Assembly (NCBI RefSeq): GCF_002139855.1
Contig: NZ_CP018789.1
Span: forward strand, 558,001 to 622,000
Direction: 5' to 3'
Source: Campylobacter porcelli
GTDB taxonomy: Bacteria > Campylobacterota > Campylobacteria > Campylobacterales > Campylobacteraceae
Length of the DNA: 64,000 nt
Shown here one piece after another: positions 47,218 to 55,497 of the stretch. The translations under genes and the position numbers were made by a program. Positions within the stretch are counted from its first letter, which is position 1; each line of letters starts with the position of its first letter. The notes under the pieces are model-generated. The model was given only the letters and a program-made list of their open reading frames with translations, had not been told where the DNA came from and searched no databases.

Positions 47218-48645
47218 GTGGGAATTAAAATATTAGGTATTGATATTGGCTCTACTCAAATTTGTGCTATGATGGTAGAGCACGACCCAAGGTCAAATAA
47301 TTCAGTAAAAATTATTGGTATGGGGACGATCAAATCTCAAGGATTAAAAAAGGGCTCAATTACAAATATTGAGTTAGCATCAAATTCTATAAAATCAGTA
47401 GTAAGCGATGTAGTAAGGGTAGCTGGAACTAAATTTGATAAGGTTATTGTATCTATTTCTGGTAAAGATGCTAAAAATATAGATTGTAAAGATGTGATAA
47501 ATATCCCTGAAAAAGAGGTAACAATCAAGCAAATTGAGCGTGCTATTAGCTCAGCTGAATATAAGGTTAAAATTCCTCACGATTATGAGATTTTACATAC
47601 TTTGCCTTATAACTTTAAAGTTGATGAGCAAGATAATATTGAAGATCCACTAGGTATGAATGGCACTAGATTAGAAGTGCAAGCTCACATTATAGCTGTG
47701 CAAAAATCAGCCATTACAAATTTAAGAAAAGCTATAGAAAAGGCTGGTTTAAAGGCTGATAATATCGTATTATCTGGATATGCTTCGGCTATCTCTACTC
47801 TAAACGAAGATGAAAAGTCATTAGGAACTGTCTTAATAGATCTTGGCGGTTCAAGTTGTGATATGGTTATTCACTCTGGAAATTCAATTAGATTTAACGA
47901 TTTCTTACCAGTTGGTAGCTTAAATATAACCACAGATATTTCTACCGTGTTACATACCCCTCCAGCTGTAGCTGAAGAGGTTAAGATAAAATATGGAACT
48001 TTAAAAGCTAAAAGTAATGAGCTTATAGTCTTGCCAGATTTAGGCGATGAAAACTCAAGTCGTGAAGTGGATATAAGCGTTATAATAAATGTTATATATA
48101 TGCGTGTTGAAGAGGCTTTAATGATCCTAGCTACTATGTTAAGCAAGAGTGGATATAAAGACTACGCTTCAGCTGGGATAGTCTTAACTGGTGGTATGGC
48201 AAAGCTTGAAGGGCTTAAGGAGTTAGCTACTGCTATTTTTGATAATATGCCTGTTAGAATTGCTAAACCAAGGGAATTTGAAAGCTCAATTGATGTTTTC
48301 AAAGACCCATCAAATTCATGTGCAATTGGTCTTTGCTTGTATGGTGCTGGGTATTTTACGCCATATGAGATAGATTCAGAAAGAAAGCTTAGATATAAAG
48401 ATGAGATAGTCTTAAAGCCAAATCCTTTTGTATCTATTAAAGAGTTTGATGACAATATGGAGAAGTCTGGCTTAAGCGCAAATTCTAATTCATATGATGA
48501 GCTTAAATCTGAGCCTAAAACCAAAGTGGAGCTAGATTTGAAGATCGATGATATTAGCGATAAAGGTGATTTAAAGTCAAATAGTGATTTAGATAGGGTA
48601 AATCCTATTTCTAAATTTGTTAATTATTTAAAAAATTTATTTTAG
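47218..48645 (+). CDS. ftsA: Cell division protein FtsA
   Basis: A 475-residue actin-like protein that tethers FtsZ to the membrane. It shows the phosphate-1 motif GIDIGSTQICAMM, the SHS2/1C region, phosphate-2 LIDLGGSSCDM, and the adenosine motif VLTGGMAKLEGL. The C-terminus ends in a short amphipathic helix (KFVNYLKNLF) that binds the membrane. The start is GTG at 47218. ftsZ follows 15 bases downstream. Confidence 0.95.
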   Translation: MGIKILGIDIGSTQICAMMVEHDPRSNNSVKIIGMGTIKSQGLKKGSITNIELASNSIKSVVSDVVRVAGTKFDKVIVSISGKDAKNIDCKDVINIPEKEVTIKQIERAISSAEYKVKIPHDYEILHTLPYNFKVDEQDNIEDPLGMNGTRLEVQAHIIAVQKSAITNLRKAIEKAGLKADNIVLSGYASAISTLNEDEKSLGTVLIDLGGSSCDMVIHSGNSIRFNDFLPVGSLNITTDISTVLHTPPAVAEEVKIKYGTLKAKSNELIVLPDLGDENSSREVDISVIINVIYMRVEEALMILATMLSKSGYKDYASAGIVLTGGMAKLEGLKELATAIFDNMPVRIAKPREFESSIDVFKDPSNSCAIGLCLYGAGYFTPYEIDSERKLRYKDEIVLKPNPFVSIKEFDDNMEKSGLSANSNSYDELKSEPKTKVELDLKIDDISDKGDLKSNSDLDRVNPISKFVNYLKNLF

Positions 48646-48660
48646 TCAAGGGGGCTTGTA

Positions 48661-49812
48661 ATGAGTGGTTTTACTGTAGAAGAGAAGACAAATATTTATG
48701 GTGCTAAGATAAAAGTTGTTGGCGTAGGCGGCGGCGGTGGTAATATGATTAATCATATCATCAGAGAGGGTATAAATAATGAAGATGGTATGAAAACTGT
48801 AGATTTGATAGTTGCCAATACAGACGCACAAGCACTTGATAGCTCAACTGCTCCAAATAAAATTCAACTAGGCGAGAAAAAGACTAGGGGGCTTGGTGCT
48901 GGTATGCAACCAAGCGTTGGTAAAGAGGCAGCTATTGAGAGTTATGAAGAGATTAAAACTACTTTAGAGTATTCTGATATTGTGTTTATAGCCTCTGGAT
49001 TTGGCGGCGGTACTGGTACTGGTGCGGCTCCAGTAGTGGCTCAAGCTGCTAAAGAGATTGGAGCATTAACCATAGCCGTAGTAACCACTCCATTTAAATT
49101 TGAAGGTAGTAAGAGAATGCGTCTTGCTATTGAGGGTATCAATGAGTTAAAAAAAGAGTGTGATAGCGTCGTAGTTGTTCCAAATGAAAAATTAAGCAAT
49201 ATTGTAGATAGAAAAGCTGGTATAAAAGATAGCTTTAAGCTTGTTGATAGCATTTTAGCGCGTGCGGTAAATGGTATGAGCTCTATAGTTCTTAGCCATG
49301 GCGATAGCGATATTAACCTTGACTTTGCTGATGTTAAGACTGCTATGAGTCATAGGGGGCTATCACTTATGGGTGTTGGAGAAGCTCAAGGTGATGGTGC
49401 GGCTCAAGAGGCCTTAAAATCAGCTATGCAATCTCCACTTTTAGATGATATGGATATTAAGGGAGCGATGGGTGCTATAGTTCATTTTACTATACATCCA
49501 GATTGTCCGATGAGTGATATGACTGAAGCTATGGAGATTATAGAGTCAGCTGCTGATCCTGATGCGGATATATTTTGGGGTACTAAATGCGATTTGAGTA
49601 TGCCAATTGACAAGGTTTTAGTAACACTAGTTGCTACTGGTTTTTCTGATAATAATGTATCTAAACTTCAACCAAGCAAGGAGGTTACTCCAGCAAAATC
49701 TGAAGAGCCAAAAGAGAGTATATTTAGTCGTCGTAGGGTATCAGGCTTGGATATAAACATTAATAGCGATGATTTAGATATTCCAACTATTAATCGCCAT
49801 CAATTAGATTAA
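48661..49812 (+). CDS. ftsZ: Cell division GTPase FtsZ
   Basis: A 383-residue tubulin homologue that forms the division ring. It has the N-terminal KVVGVGGGGGNMINHI, the tubulin signature GFGGGTGTGAAPVVAQ, and the catalytic T7-loop region DFADVKTAM. The C-terminal peptide (GLDININSDDLDIPTINRHQ) is the short tail that binds FtsA. AAGGGGG precedes the ATG. A terminator follows. Confidence 0.98.
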   Translation: MSGFTVEEKTNIYGAKIKVVGVGGGGGNMINHIIREGINNEDGMKTVDLIVANTDAQALDSSTAPNKIQLGEKKTRGLGAGMQPSVGKEAAIESYEEIKTTLEYSDIVFIASGFGGGTGTGAAPVVAQAAKEIGALTIAVVTTPFKFEGSKRMRLAIEGINELKKECDSVVVVPNEKLSNIVDRKAGIKDSFKLVDSILARAVNGMSSIVLSHGDSDINLDFADVKTAMSHRGLSLMGVGEAQGDGAAQEALKSAMQSPLLDDMDIKGAMGAIVHFTIHPDCPMSDMTEAMEIIESAADPDADIFWGTKCDLSMPIDKVLVTLVATGFSDNNVSKLQPSKEVTPAKSEEPKESIFSRRRVSGLDININSDDLDIPTINRHQLD

Positions 49813-49826
49813 TTAGTAGTTTTATA

Positions 49827-49851
49827 GGTGGTTAAGCTAAATTTAACCACC
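49827..49851 (+). terminator. Terminator after ftsZ
   Basis: Stem GGTGGTTAA/TTAACCACC with a seven-base loop, 14 bases after the ftsZ stop, followed by AAAATTC. It lacks a plus-strand T run, but the position between two unlinked genes supports a terminator. Confidence 0.58.
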
Positions 49852-49928
49852 AAAATTCTGATAAATACTTCATTTATTTAACTAAACTAAATATAATAAT
49901 AAACAAAATTAATTTTTAAGGTGCTTAA

Positions 49929-51131
49929 ATGGAAATTACACTTAATTTTTACTCCACTCTTTGTGCGATGGTTTTTGTGCTATTACTAGGTACTTTTATC
50001 ATCAAAAAGATTAAATTTTTAAGAGATTACAATATTCCTGAGCCAGTTGTAGGTGGAATTATTGTAGCTGTGGCTATATTTATTGCAAATAGATATGCTG
50101 GATTGAGCTTTAATTTTGATGGTTCGCTTAAGGATCCATTAATGCTTGCATTTTATGCTAGTATTGGTTTGAGTGCTGATTTTGCCTCATTAAGAAAAGG
50201 CGGAAAAGTCCTTTTTGGTTTTTTATTTATTGTTACTGGCTTATTGATTTTACAAAATTTAGCCGGTGTTGGCGTGGCTTTGGCAATGGGAGAAAATCCT
50301 ATTATTGGCTTACTTACAGGCTCAATAACTATGAGTGGCGGTCATGGCACTGGTGCAGCGTGGGCAGCTGAGTTTATCAAAGAGCCTTATAGTTATGCTC
50401 CAGCTATGGAAGTAGCGATGGCAGCAGCTACATTTGGTTTGATAGCTGGTGGAATTATCGGTGGTCCTGTAGCTAGATATTTAGTTGTTAAAAATAATCT
50501 AATAGGTCATACTTCAAAAGAGAAGATAGACCCAACTCTATTTGAAAAGCCTGAAAAAAGTAGATTAATAACATCTAGTTCGTTTATTGAGTCTTTGGCG
50601 TTGATTGCTATATGTTTATTGGTTGGAACTGAGCTTAAAAAGATTGTTACTTTCGTAACTATGCCTACATTTGTATGGTGTCTATTAACAGGTGCGATTC
50701 TTAGAAATATTCTATCAGCTACTAAAATTCACACAGTATTTGATCGCGAGATGTCTGTAATTGGCAATGTTAGCCTATCTCTATTTTTAGCATTTGCTTT
50801 AATGACTATTAATATCTCTCAGCTTATCTCTCTTGCACTTCCTATGCTAACAATCCTTGTGGTACAAATTGTGCTTATGGTTTTATATGTGATATTTGTT
50901 ACATATAGATTTTGCGGGAAGAATTATGACGCAGCCGTGCTATCAGCTGGTCATTGTGGATTTGGTCTTGGTGCGACGCCTACAGCACTTGTAAATATGC
51001 AAACAGTAACAAAGCATTATGGTCCAAGCCATATGGCATTTATCGTTATTCCATTAGTTGGAGCATTTTTCATAGATATTATAAATGCTTTTGTAATCTC
51101 AGCGATGGTGGGTTTGCCTATTTTTAATTAA
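49929..51131 (+). CDS. gltS: Sodium/glutamate symporter GltS
   Basis: A 400-residue inner-membrane carrier of the ESS family that imports glutamate with sodium. It shows the family repeats: IPEPVVGGIIVAV near residue 38, the re-entrant GSITMSGGHGTGAAWA, and its second-half counterpart SAGHCGFGLGATPTALVNM. About ten membrane helices are expected. Its last four bases overlap the convergent lipoprotein gene. Campylobacters often rely on amino acids as carbon source, so uptake of glutamate is physiologically sensible. Confidence 0.95.
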   Translation: MEITLNFYSTLCAMVFVLLLGTFIIKKIKFLRDYNIPEPVVGGIIVAVAIFIANRYAGLSFNFDGSLKDPLMLAFYASIGLSADFASLRKGGKVLFGFLFIVTGLLILQNLAGVGVALAMGENPIIGLLTGSITMSGGHGTGAAWAAEFIKEPYSYAPAMEVAMAAATFGLIAGGIIGGPVARYLVVKNNLIGHTSKEKIDPTLFEKPEKSRLITSSSFIESLALIAICLLVGTELKKIVTFVTMPTFVWCLLTGAILRNILSATKIHTVFDREMSVIGNVSLSLFLAFALMTINISQLISLALPMLTILVVQIVLMVLYVIFVTYRFCGKNYDAAVLSAGHCGFGLGATPTALVNMQTVTKHYGPSHMAFIVIPLVGAFFIDIINAFVISAMVGLPIFN

Positions 51132-53029
51132 CCCCATATAAGGGCGGCAAATTCGGGGCGATACTCAAAATGCATTGTATCAAAATGCTCCCATCTGCCG
51201 CCCCAGATAAATCCATTTTTCTCAAAAATCTCAACTATTTTATATGGAATTTTGTTTTGGTAGCCATCTTTGTGCCATAGCCAGTAGTGGCTATTTGCTA
51301 CATTTATGTCTATAGCAATCCCCCAGCTATGAGCCGATAGCCTGTTGGTTTGAGCTATATTTCTATATTTAAATGTCCCACCAATATCTTTAAGATATAT
51401 AATCAAATTTGGCTCATTTTGCACCAAAATATCAAGCTCATCGCTGACTTTTTGTAAAGCCTTAGCAGCTCCATTGATGGAGTTGAATTTAATTTTTTGA
51501 TTTAGGCTGTTTTTTAGCCAAGTTACTTCAACTAAGTTTTTCTCTACAGCCTCTTTATTCTGACCATAAATTTCGTTAAAAAATCGCTCATTTCTTATCC
51601 TTCCAGCATCTATTAGCTTAGAGTTTAAAGGGGCTAAAAGGGGATATTTTAAAGCAAACATATCTTTGATACTTGGGTTATTTAAAATATCACCCTCATC
51701 ATATGGCATAGATGAGTTATTGGCAAAGATTATATTATTATTTTGAAATTTAATATCATAGCTATTTTGTAGGGCTAATTTTGGATTTGGGGCTAGGATA
51801 TTCATCGATTCTACAAGGCTGAGTAAAAGAGCTTTTATATCATCTCTATCTTTGCCAATCTCAATATCAGTTATAGCTGTGCGACCTATGATGGCTCTAG
51901 CGTTATTTTTAGTTTTTAGTCCCCAAGAAGCGTGAGTAACGCTGATTTTACCATCTACAACGCCAGTATATAGCATAATATGCCCACGCATATATAAAAG
52001 CGTAGCATAAGGCACTCCAAATTCAACTATCTTAGATTTTTTCTCTTCATCAGATAAGCCTTTTAAATCTATGATTTGTGCGATTTGGGATTGGGGTTTG
52101 GAGTTGCGTGGTAGCCAAATTCCAAAACTAGCAAAGTAGTCTTTTGTAAATGCAGAGCAATCACGAAGTCCATCTATCCCGCCCCAGCCATAGTTCATTC
52201 CTAGCATCTCATTTAATATCAGTTTAGCATTTTTGGAGTTTAGCTCCAATTTATCAGTGGCTATATCTTGGCTTATTTTATATCCTTGTGGTGTGATGAA
52301 ATTGCCATTTTCAACTCTTTTATATGGCACCAAACCGCCAATTCTTGAGTAGAATTTAAACTCCCCAACCTTATCTTTTATCGCAACTCCATCTTTTATA
52401 AATATAGCGAATTTGGATTTTCTAAACTCATCAGCCTCTTTTTTGTTTAAAATTTTTATATCGCTACTTAAGACAAAGCCAGTAAATGAGTCGCTTTGGA
52501 TAAAGGCCCACGCCCCATCAAGGCTAAAGTGCGATACAAGCACCGGATGGAAAGCTTCTAAATTTGAATCTTGTAAATAATCAAATGGATATCCCTCACC
52601 TGGTCTGCTATCTAAAAATAGCCTATCTTTAGTCGCAAAGCTTCTAACGGCGGTATCTCTAAGGATAATTGCTGGTTTTAAAATCGTTTTATAAGCGGCG
52701 AAATTTGCGTTTTGTCTATTCTTATCAAACCAAGCTTGATTGCGTAAAATGTGGCTCTCGCCATAATATTTTTGCTTCTCAAAAGTGTAAGTATTAAACG
52801 CCCACATAGCGCTATTTATATCAATATCAAAGCCATTATCCCAAACGCTAAAATATTTATCTATTAGCTCATTATTGTTTGAGCTAACGCTTAGAGTGGT
52901 ATCTGGTAAGATATTTGCATTTTGAGTAAAATTTAGATCAAGTGCCAAATTTAGCTCATTAAGCGTATAGCTCTGTTTAGAACACCCTAAAAATATGAAA
53001 AATAGTAAAAATAGTAGTAAATTTCTCAT
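51128..53029 (-). CDS. Lipoprotein with NlpC/P60 and M15 peptidase domains
   Basis: A 633-residue predicted lipoprotein (lipobox FLGC, Cys16) that joins two peptidoglycan hydrolase types. The N-terminal half has SH3-like segments (near residues 110-190) and an NlpC/P60 (C40) domain with the catalytic Cys291 in GLRDCSAF and the His in RGHIMLYTG. The C-terminal 90 residues are an M15 metallopeptidase (VanY/D-Ala-D-Ala carboxypeptidase-like) with SAHSWGIAIDIN and HFDTMHFEYRPEF, which supply zinc ligands. It probably trims cell-wall peptides from the periplasmic side of a membrane. It is divergent from the helicase gene and convergent with gltS. Confidence 0.87.
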   Translation of the reverse strand: MRNLLLFLLFFIFLGCSKQSYTLNELNLALDLNFTQNANILPDTTLSVSSNNNELIDKYFSVWDNGFDIDINSAMWAFNTYTFEKQKYYGESHILRNQAWFDKNRQNANFAAYKTILKPAIILRDTAVRSFATKDRLFLDSRPGEGYPFDYLQDSNLEAFHPVLVSHFSLDGAWAFIQSDSFTGFVLSSDIKILNKKEADEFRKSKFAIFIKDGVAIKDKVGEFKFYSRIGGLVPYKRVENGNFITPQGYKISQDIATDKLELNSKNAKLILNEMLGMNYGWGGIDGLRDCSAFTKDYFASFGIWLPRNSKPQSQIAQIIDLKGLSDEEKKSKIVEFGVPYATLLYMRGHIMLYTGVVDGKISVTHASWGLKTKNNARAIIGRTAITDIEIGKDRDDIKALLLSLVESMNILAPNPKLALQNSYDIKFQNNNIIFANNSSMPYDEGDILNNPSIKDMFALKYPLLAPLNSKLIDAGRIRNERFFNEIYGQNKEAVEKNLVEVTWLKNSLNQKIKFNSINGAAKALQKVSDELDILVQNEPNLIIYLKDIGGTFKYRNIAQTNRLSAHSWGIAIDINVANSHYWLWHKDGYQNKIPYKIVEIFEKNGFIWGGRWEHFDTMHFEYRPEFAALIWG

Positions 53030-53050
53030 TTTTATCCTTAATTTTTTAGG

Positions 53051-53056
53051 TATAAT
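53051..53056 (+). promoter_or_regulatory. -10 box for the helicase operon
   Basis: TATAAT preceded by a T run and 25 bases before the TTG start at 53081, within the 51-base divergent gap to the lipoprotein gene. Confidence 0.5.
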
Positions 53057-53080
53057 TATAGCAAAAATAGGATAATTGTT

Positions 53081-54391
53081 TTGTTAAATTACATTATAGA
53101 GCTTCTTGAAAATAGCAATATCTTTCTTACTGGCGGTGGTGGAGTTGGCAAGAGCTACACGACTAAAGAGATTATGCGAATTTATAGATCTAATGGCAAA
53201 AATATCATAGCTCTTGGTAGCACTGGAATTAGCGCAGTAGGGATTGGTGGAGTAAGCATTCATAGCTTTTTTAAATTTGGGCTTTGTGGGAATTATTCTG
53301 AATTAATGGCTCTTGATAATAAGCAAAAAGGACGGCTAAAAGAGCTATTTGATATTATCAAAAATATTGATCTTTTGATAATTGATGAGATTTCGATGGT
53401 AAGTGCTGATCTGATGGAGATGATATCCTTGCGTCTGATACAGGGTGAATTTAAAGGGCGGCTTATGGTTGTAGGGGATTTTTATCAGCTTCCACCTGTT
53501 AAACGCCAAAAAGATGATATGGCATTAATAAAATTTAACTATGCTTTTGAATCTACTGCTTGGTATAATTTTAAATTTAAAAATGTTGAATTAGTGGTAT
53601 CTAAAAGAACTTCTGATATGCGATTTTACTCTATGCTCTCACGAATTAGGCTTGGCATTATAGATGATGAAATTTATCAAAGCTTAAAATCTAAAATAAC
53701 AGATATAATCCCAAGCGATAGTATAGTTTTATTTGGTAATAACGCTCAAGCTGATATGCTAAATATCAACAAGCTATCTCAAATTCCAAATCCGCTCATA
53801 TCCATAAAGGCTAGTAGTAAGATATATGATGAGAATTTGCATATTAGTGCTTATGATAAGTGGGTAGATAGCTTAAATGTCTTAAGTGATTTGCAGATTA
53901 AAAAAGATGCTAGGGTTATGTTTTTGACTAATAAATGGGGTGAGTATTATAATGGCGAACAAGGCATAATCAAAGATATAAATATAGCTGATAATGGCAA
54001 TGTAATTAGCATAAATGTGCTAAAAGATAGCGGCGAAATCGCTGAAGTGGAGCCATTTACATACTCTTTATTTGAGTATGAAAAAGATGGAGATAGTATA
54101 AATGAGAGATTAAGAGCGGAATTTACTCAATTTCCATTAAAACTAGCTTACGCCATTACCATACATAAATCTCAAGGAATGAGTATCGAGCGTTTGGTTT
54201 GTAATTTAAATAATATTTTTGCTAATGGTCAGCTATATGTAGCACTCTCAAGGGCGATTAGCTGGAGTGATTTGAGTATAGTTTATACTAAAAGTATGGA
54301 TTTTTACTCATATTTAAAAAGCGTTGTAAATGTGGATAAGAGCGTGAGTGAATTTTATTCAAAAGAGAAATTTATAAGGGAAGATATATGA
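53081..54391 (+). CDS. Pif1/RecD-like DNA helicase
   Basis: A 436-residue superfamily 1B helicase. Walker A GGGGVGKSYTT is at about residues 18-28, followed by STGISAVGIGG (motif Ia), Walker B LLIIDEISMV, motif III DFYQLPPV, and C-terminal motifs ITIHKSQGMS (V) and LYVALSRA (VI). These are the core motifs of Pif1-like enzymes without accessory domains. The start is TTG at 53081 with AGGAT upstream. It overlaps the following small secreted protein by ATGA. From memory, the same helicase lies beside lolA and secA in C. jejuni. Confidence 0.88.
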   Translation: MLNYIIELLENSNIFLTGGGGVGKSYTTKEIMRIYRSNGKNIIALGSTGISAVGIGGVSIHSFFKFGLCGNYSELMALDNKQKGRLKELFDIIKNIDLLIIDEISMVSADLMEMISLRLIQGEFKGRLMVVGDFYQLPPVKRQKDDMALIKFNYAFESTAWYNFKFKNVELVVSKRTSDMRFYSMLSRIRLGIIDDEIYQSLKSKITDIIPSDSIVLFGNNAQADMLNINKLSQIPNPLISIKASSKIYDENLHISAYDKWVDSLNVLSDLQIKKDARVMFLTNKWGEYYNGEQGIIKDINIADNGNVISINVLKDSGEIAEVEPFTYSLFEYEKDGDSINERLRAEFTQFPLKLAYAITIHKSQGMSIERLVCNLNNIFANGQLYVALSRAISWSDLSIVYTKSMDFYSYLKSVVNVDKSVSEFYSKEKFIREDI

Positions 54392-54867
54392 AAAAGGCTA
54401 TTTTATTAGTGATGATTTTGTGTAGTTTTGGTTTTGGTGATATTGTGAGCGTGGAGGGGTTTGAGAGTGATTTATACTCCAAATATGATGCGAATAATCT
54501 TAAGAAAATATCTATGGATTTAGAGATTATAACTAGAGATGATGATGTGCCCACAGCTCCTATTTACGATGCTTTAAATATCATTGTGGGGAGCTTTTAT
54601 GCTGAGGATATTATGACTTCAAAAGGCAAAGAGGGCTTTAAAACCACTTTAATAAAATATATAGATAAAAAGCACTCAATTGCCATTGAAGAGATATATA
54701 TAATCAAGCTTAAATTTGTAGAAGAGACAAATATCCAAAAGATACTTGATGCTATAAAATCTATCAATAAAAATACCCCAAATAGCAGTGAGCCAAATTC
54801 AGTTTTACCAAATTTACCAAAGATTGAAAATCTAATCCAAGATAGTAATTTTGATAAGAATTTTTAA
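54388..54867 (+). CDS. Putative periplasmic protein between helicase and lolA
   Basis: A 159-residue protein with a signal peptide (MKKAILLVMILCSFGFGDI, cleavage near residue 17-18) and no recognised domain. The mature part is mixed alpha/beta with a final low-complexity tail rich in Asn, Pro and Ser. Its ATG overlaps the helicase stop and its end overlaps the convergent lolA by four bases. Its place is conserved in C. jejuni as I recall it, but no function is known to me. Confidence 0.75.
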   Translation: MKKAILLVMILCSFGFGDIVSVEGFESDLYSKYDANNLKKISMDLEIITRDDDVPTAPIYDALNIIVGSFYAEDIMTSKGKEGFKTTLIKYIDKKHSIAIEEIYIIKLKFVEETNIQKILDAIKSINKNTPNSSEPNSVLPNLPKIENLIQDSNFDKNF

Positions 54868-55379
54868 TTGCTAATTATATCGTAATTAGCTGGTATTTTA
54901 GGAGTTAATAGCCCTTTATCAATTGGCTTATTTTTGATTATTTGAGTAAATTCAATGGTGATTTGATTGCCTAGTTTATCTTCATAGCTAATTAGCTTTG
55001 GGGAGTTATTTTGCATTGTGATATTGTAGATTATATCATCATATTGGGCTTGAAATTTATCATCTGTGAGCTTTTTTGCGTTTTTTAGAATTTGGGTTAT
55101 ATCTGGTGAGTTTTTTAGGCTTGTGATTATAGCTTGTTCTAATTCTGGCTCAATTATAGTAACTCTATTTTCTCTAAAATATATTAGCTTTGTAGTTGGG
55201 GTTTGGTATTGCCAAAATGCCCCAAACTTGCTATCTATAACCACCAAGCCACTATAATTTATTGTTTGATTTTGGCTTTTTATGGTTTGGGTAAATTTAG
55301 CATCAATGCTATCAAATTCAAGTTCGTTATAGCCAAATAGATTTAAAGATAATATAAAAATTACTATGATTTTTCTCAT
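54864..55379 (-). CDS. lolA: Outer-membrane lipoprotein carrier protein LolA
   Basis: A 171-residue periplasmic chaperone that carries lipoproteins from the LolCDE machine to the outer membrane. It starts with a signal peptide (residues 1-17), followed by the LolA fold with DAKFTQTIKSQNQTINYSG and GAFWQYQTPTTKLIYF, typical of LolA's open beta-barrel. The convergent partner ends in its last four bases. secA is divergent, and the LolC/E permease lies downstream of secA, so lipoprotein sorting genes cluster here. Confidence 0.9.
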   Translation of the reverse strand: MRKIIVIFILSLNLFGYNELEFDSIDAKFTQTIKSQNQTINYSGLVVIDSKFGAFWQYQTPTTKLIYFRENRVTIIEPELEQAIITSLKNSPDITQILKNAKKLTDDKFQAQYDDIIYNITMQNNSPKLISYEDKLGNQITIEFTQIIKNKPIDKGLLTPKIPANYDIISN

Positions 55380-55497
55380 ATTTTACCTTAAATTTAGTGA
55401 TTTGTAATGGCAAATTGTAGCAAAACTTAGCAAATAAAAGCCTAAATTTAAGCGATTTTAGGTAAAATGGCAGATTATTTTAACTACAGGATATAAA

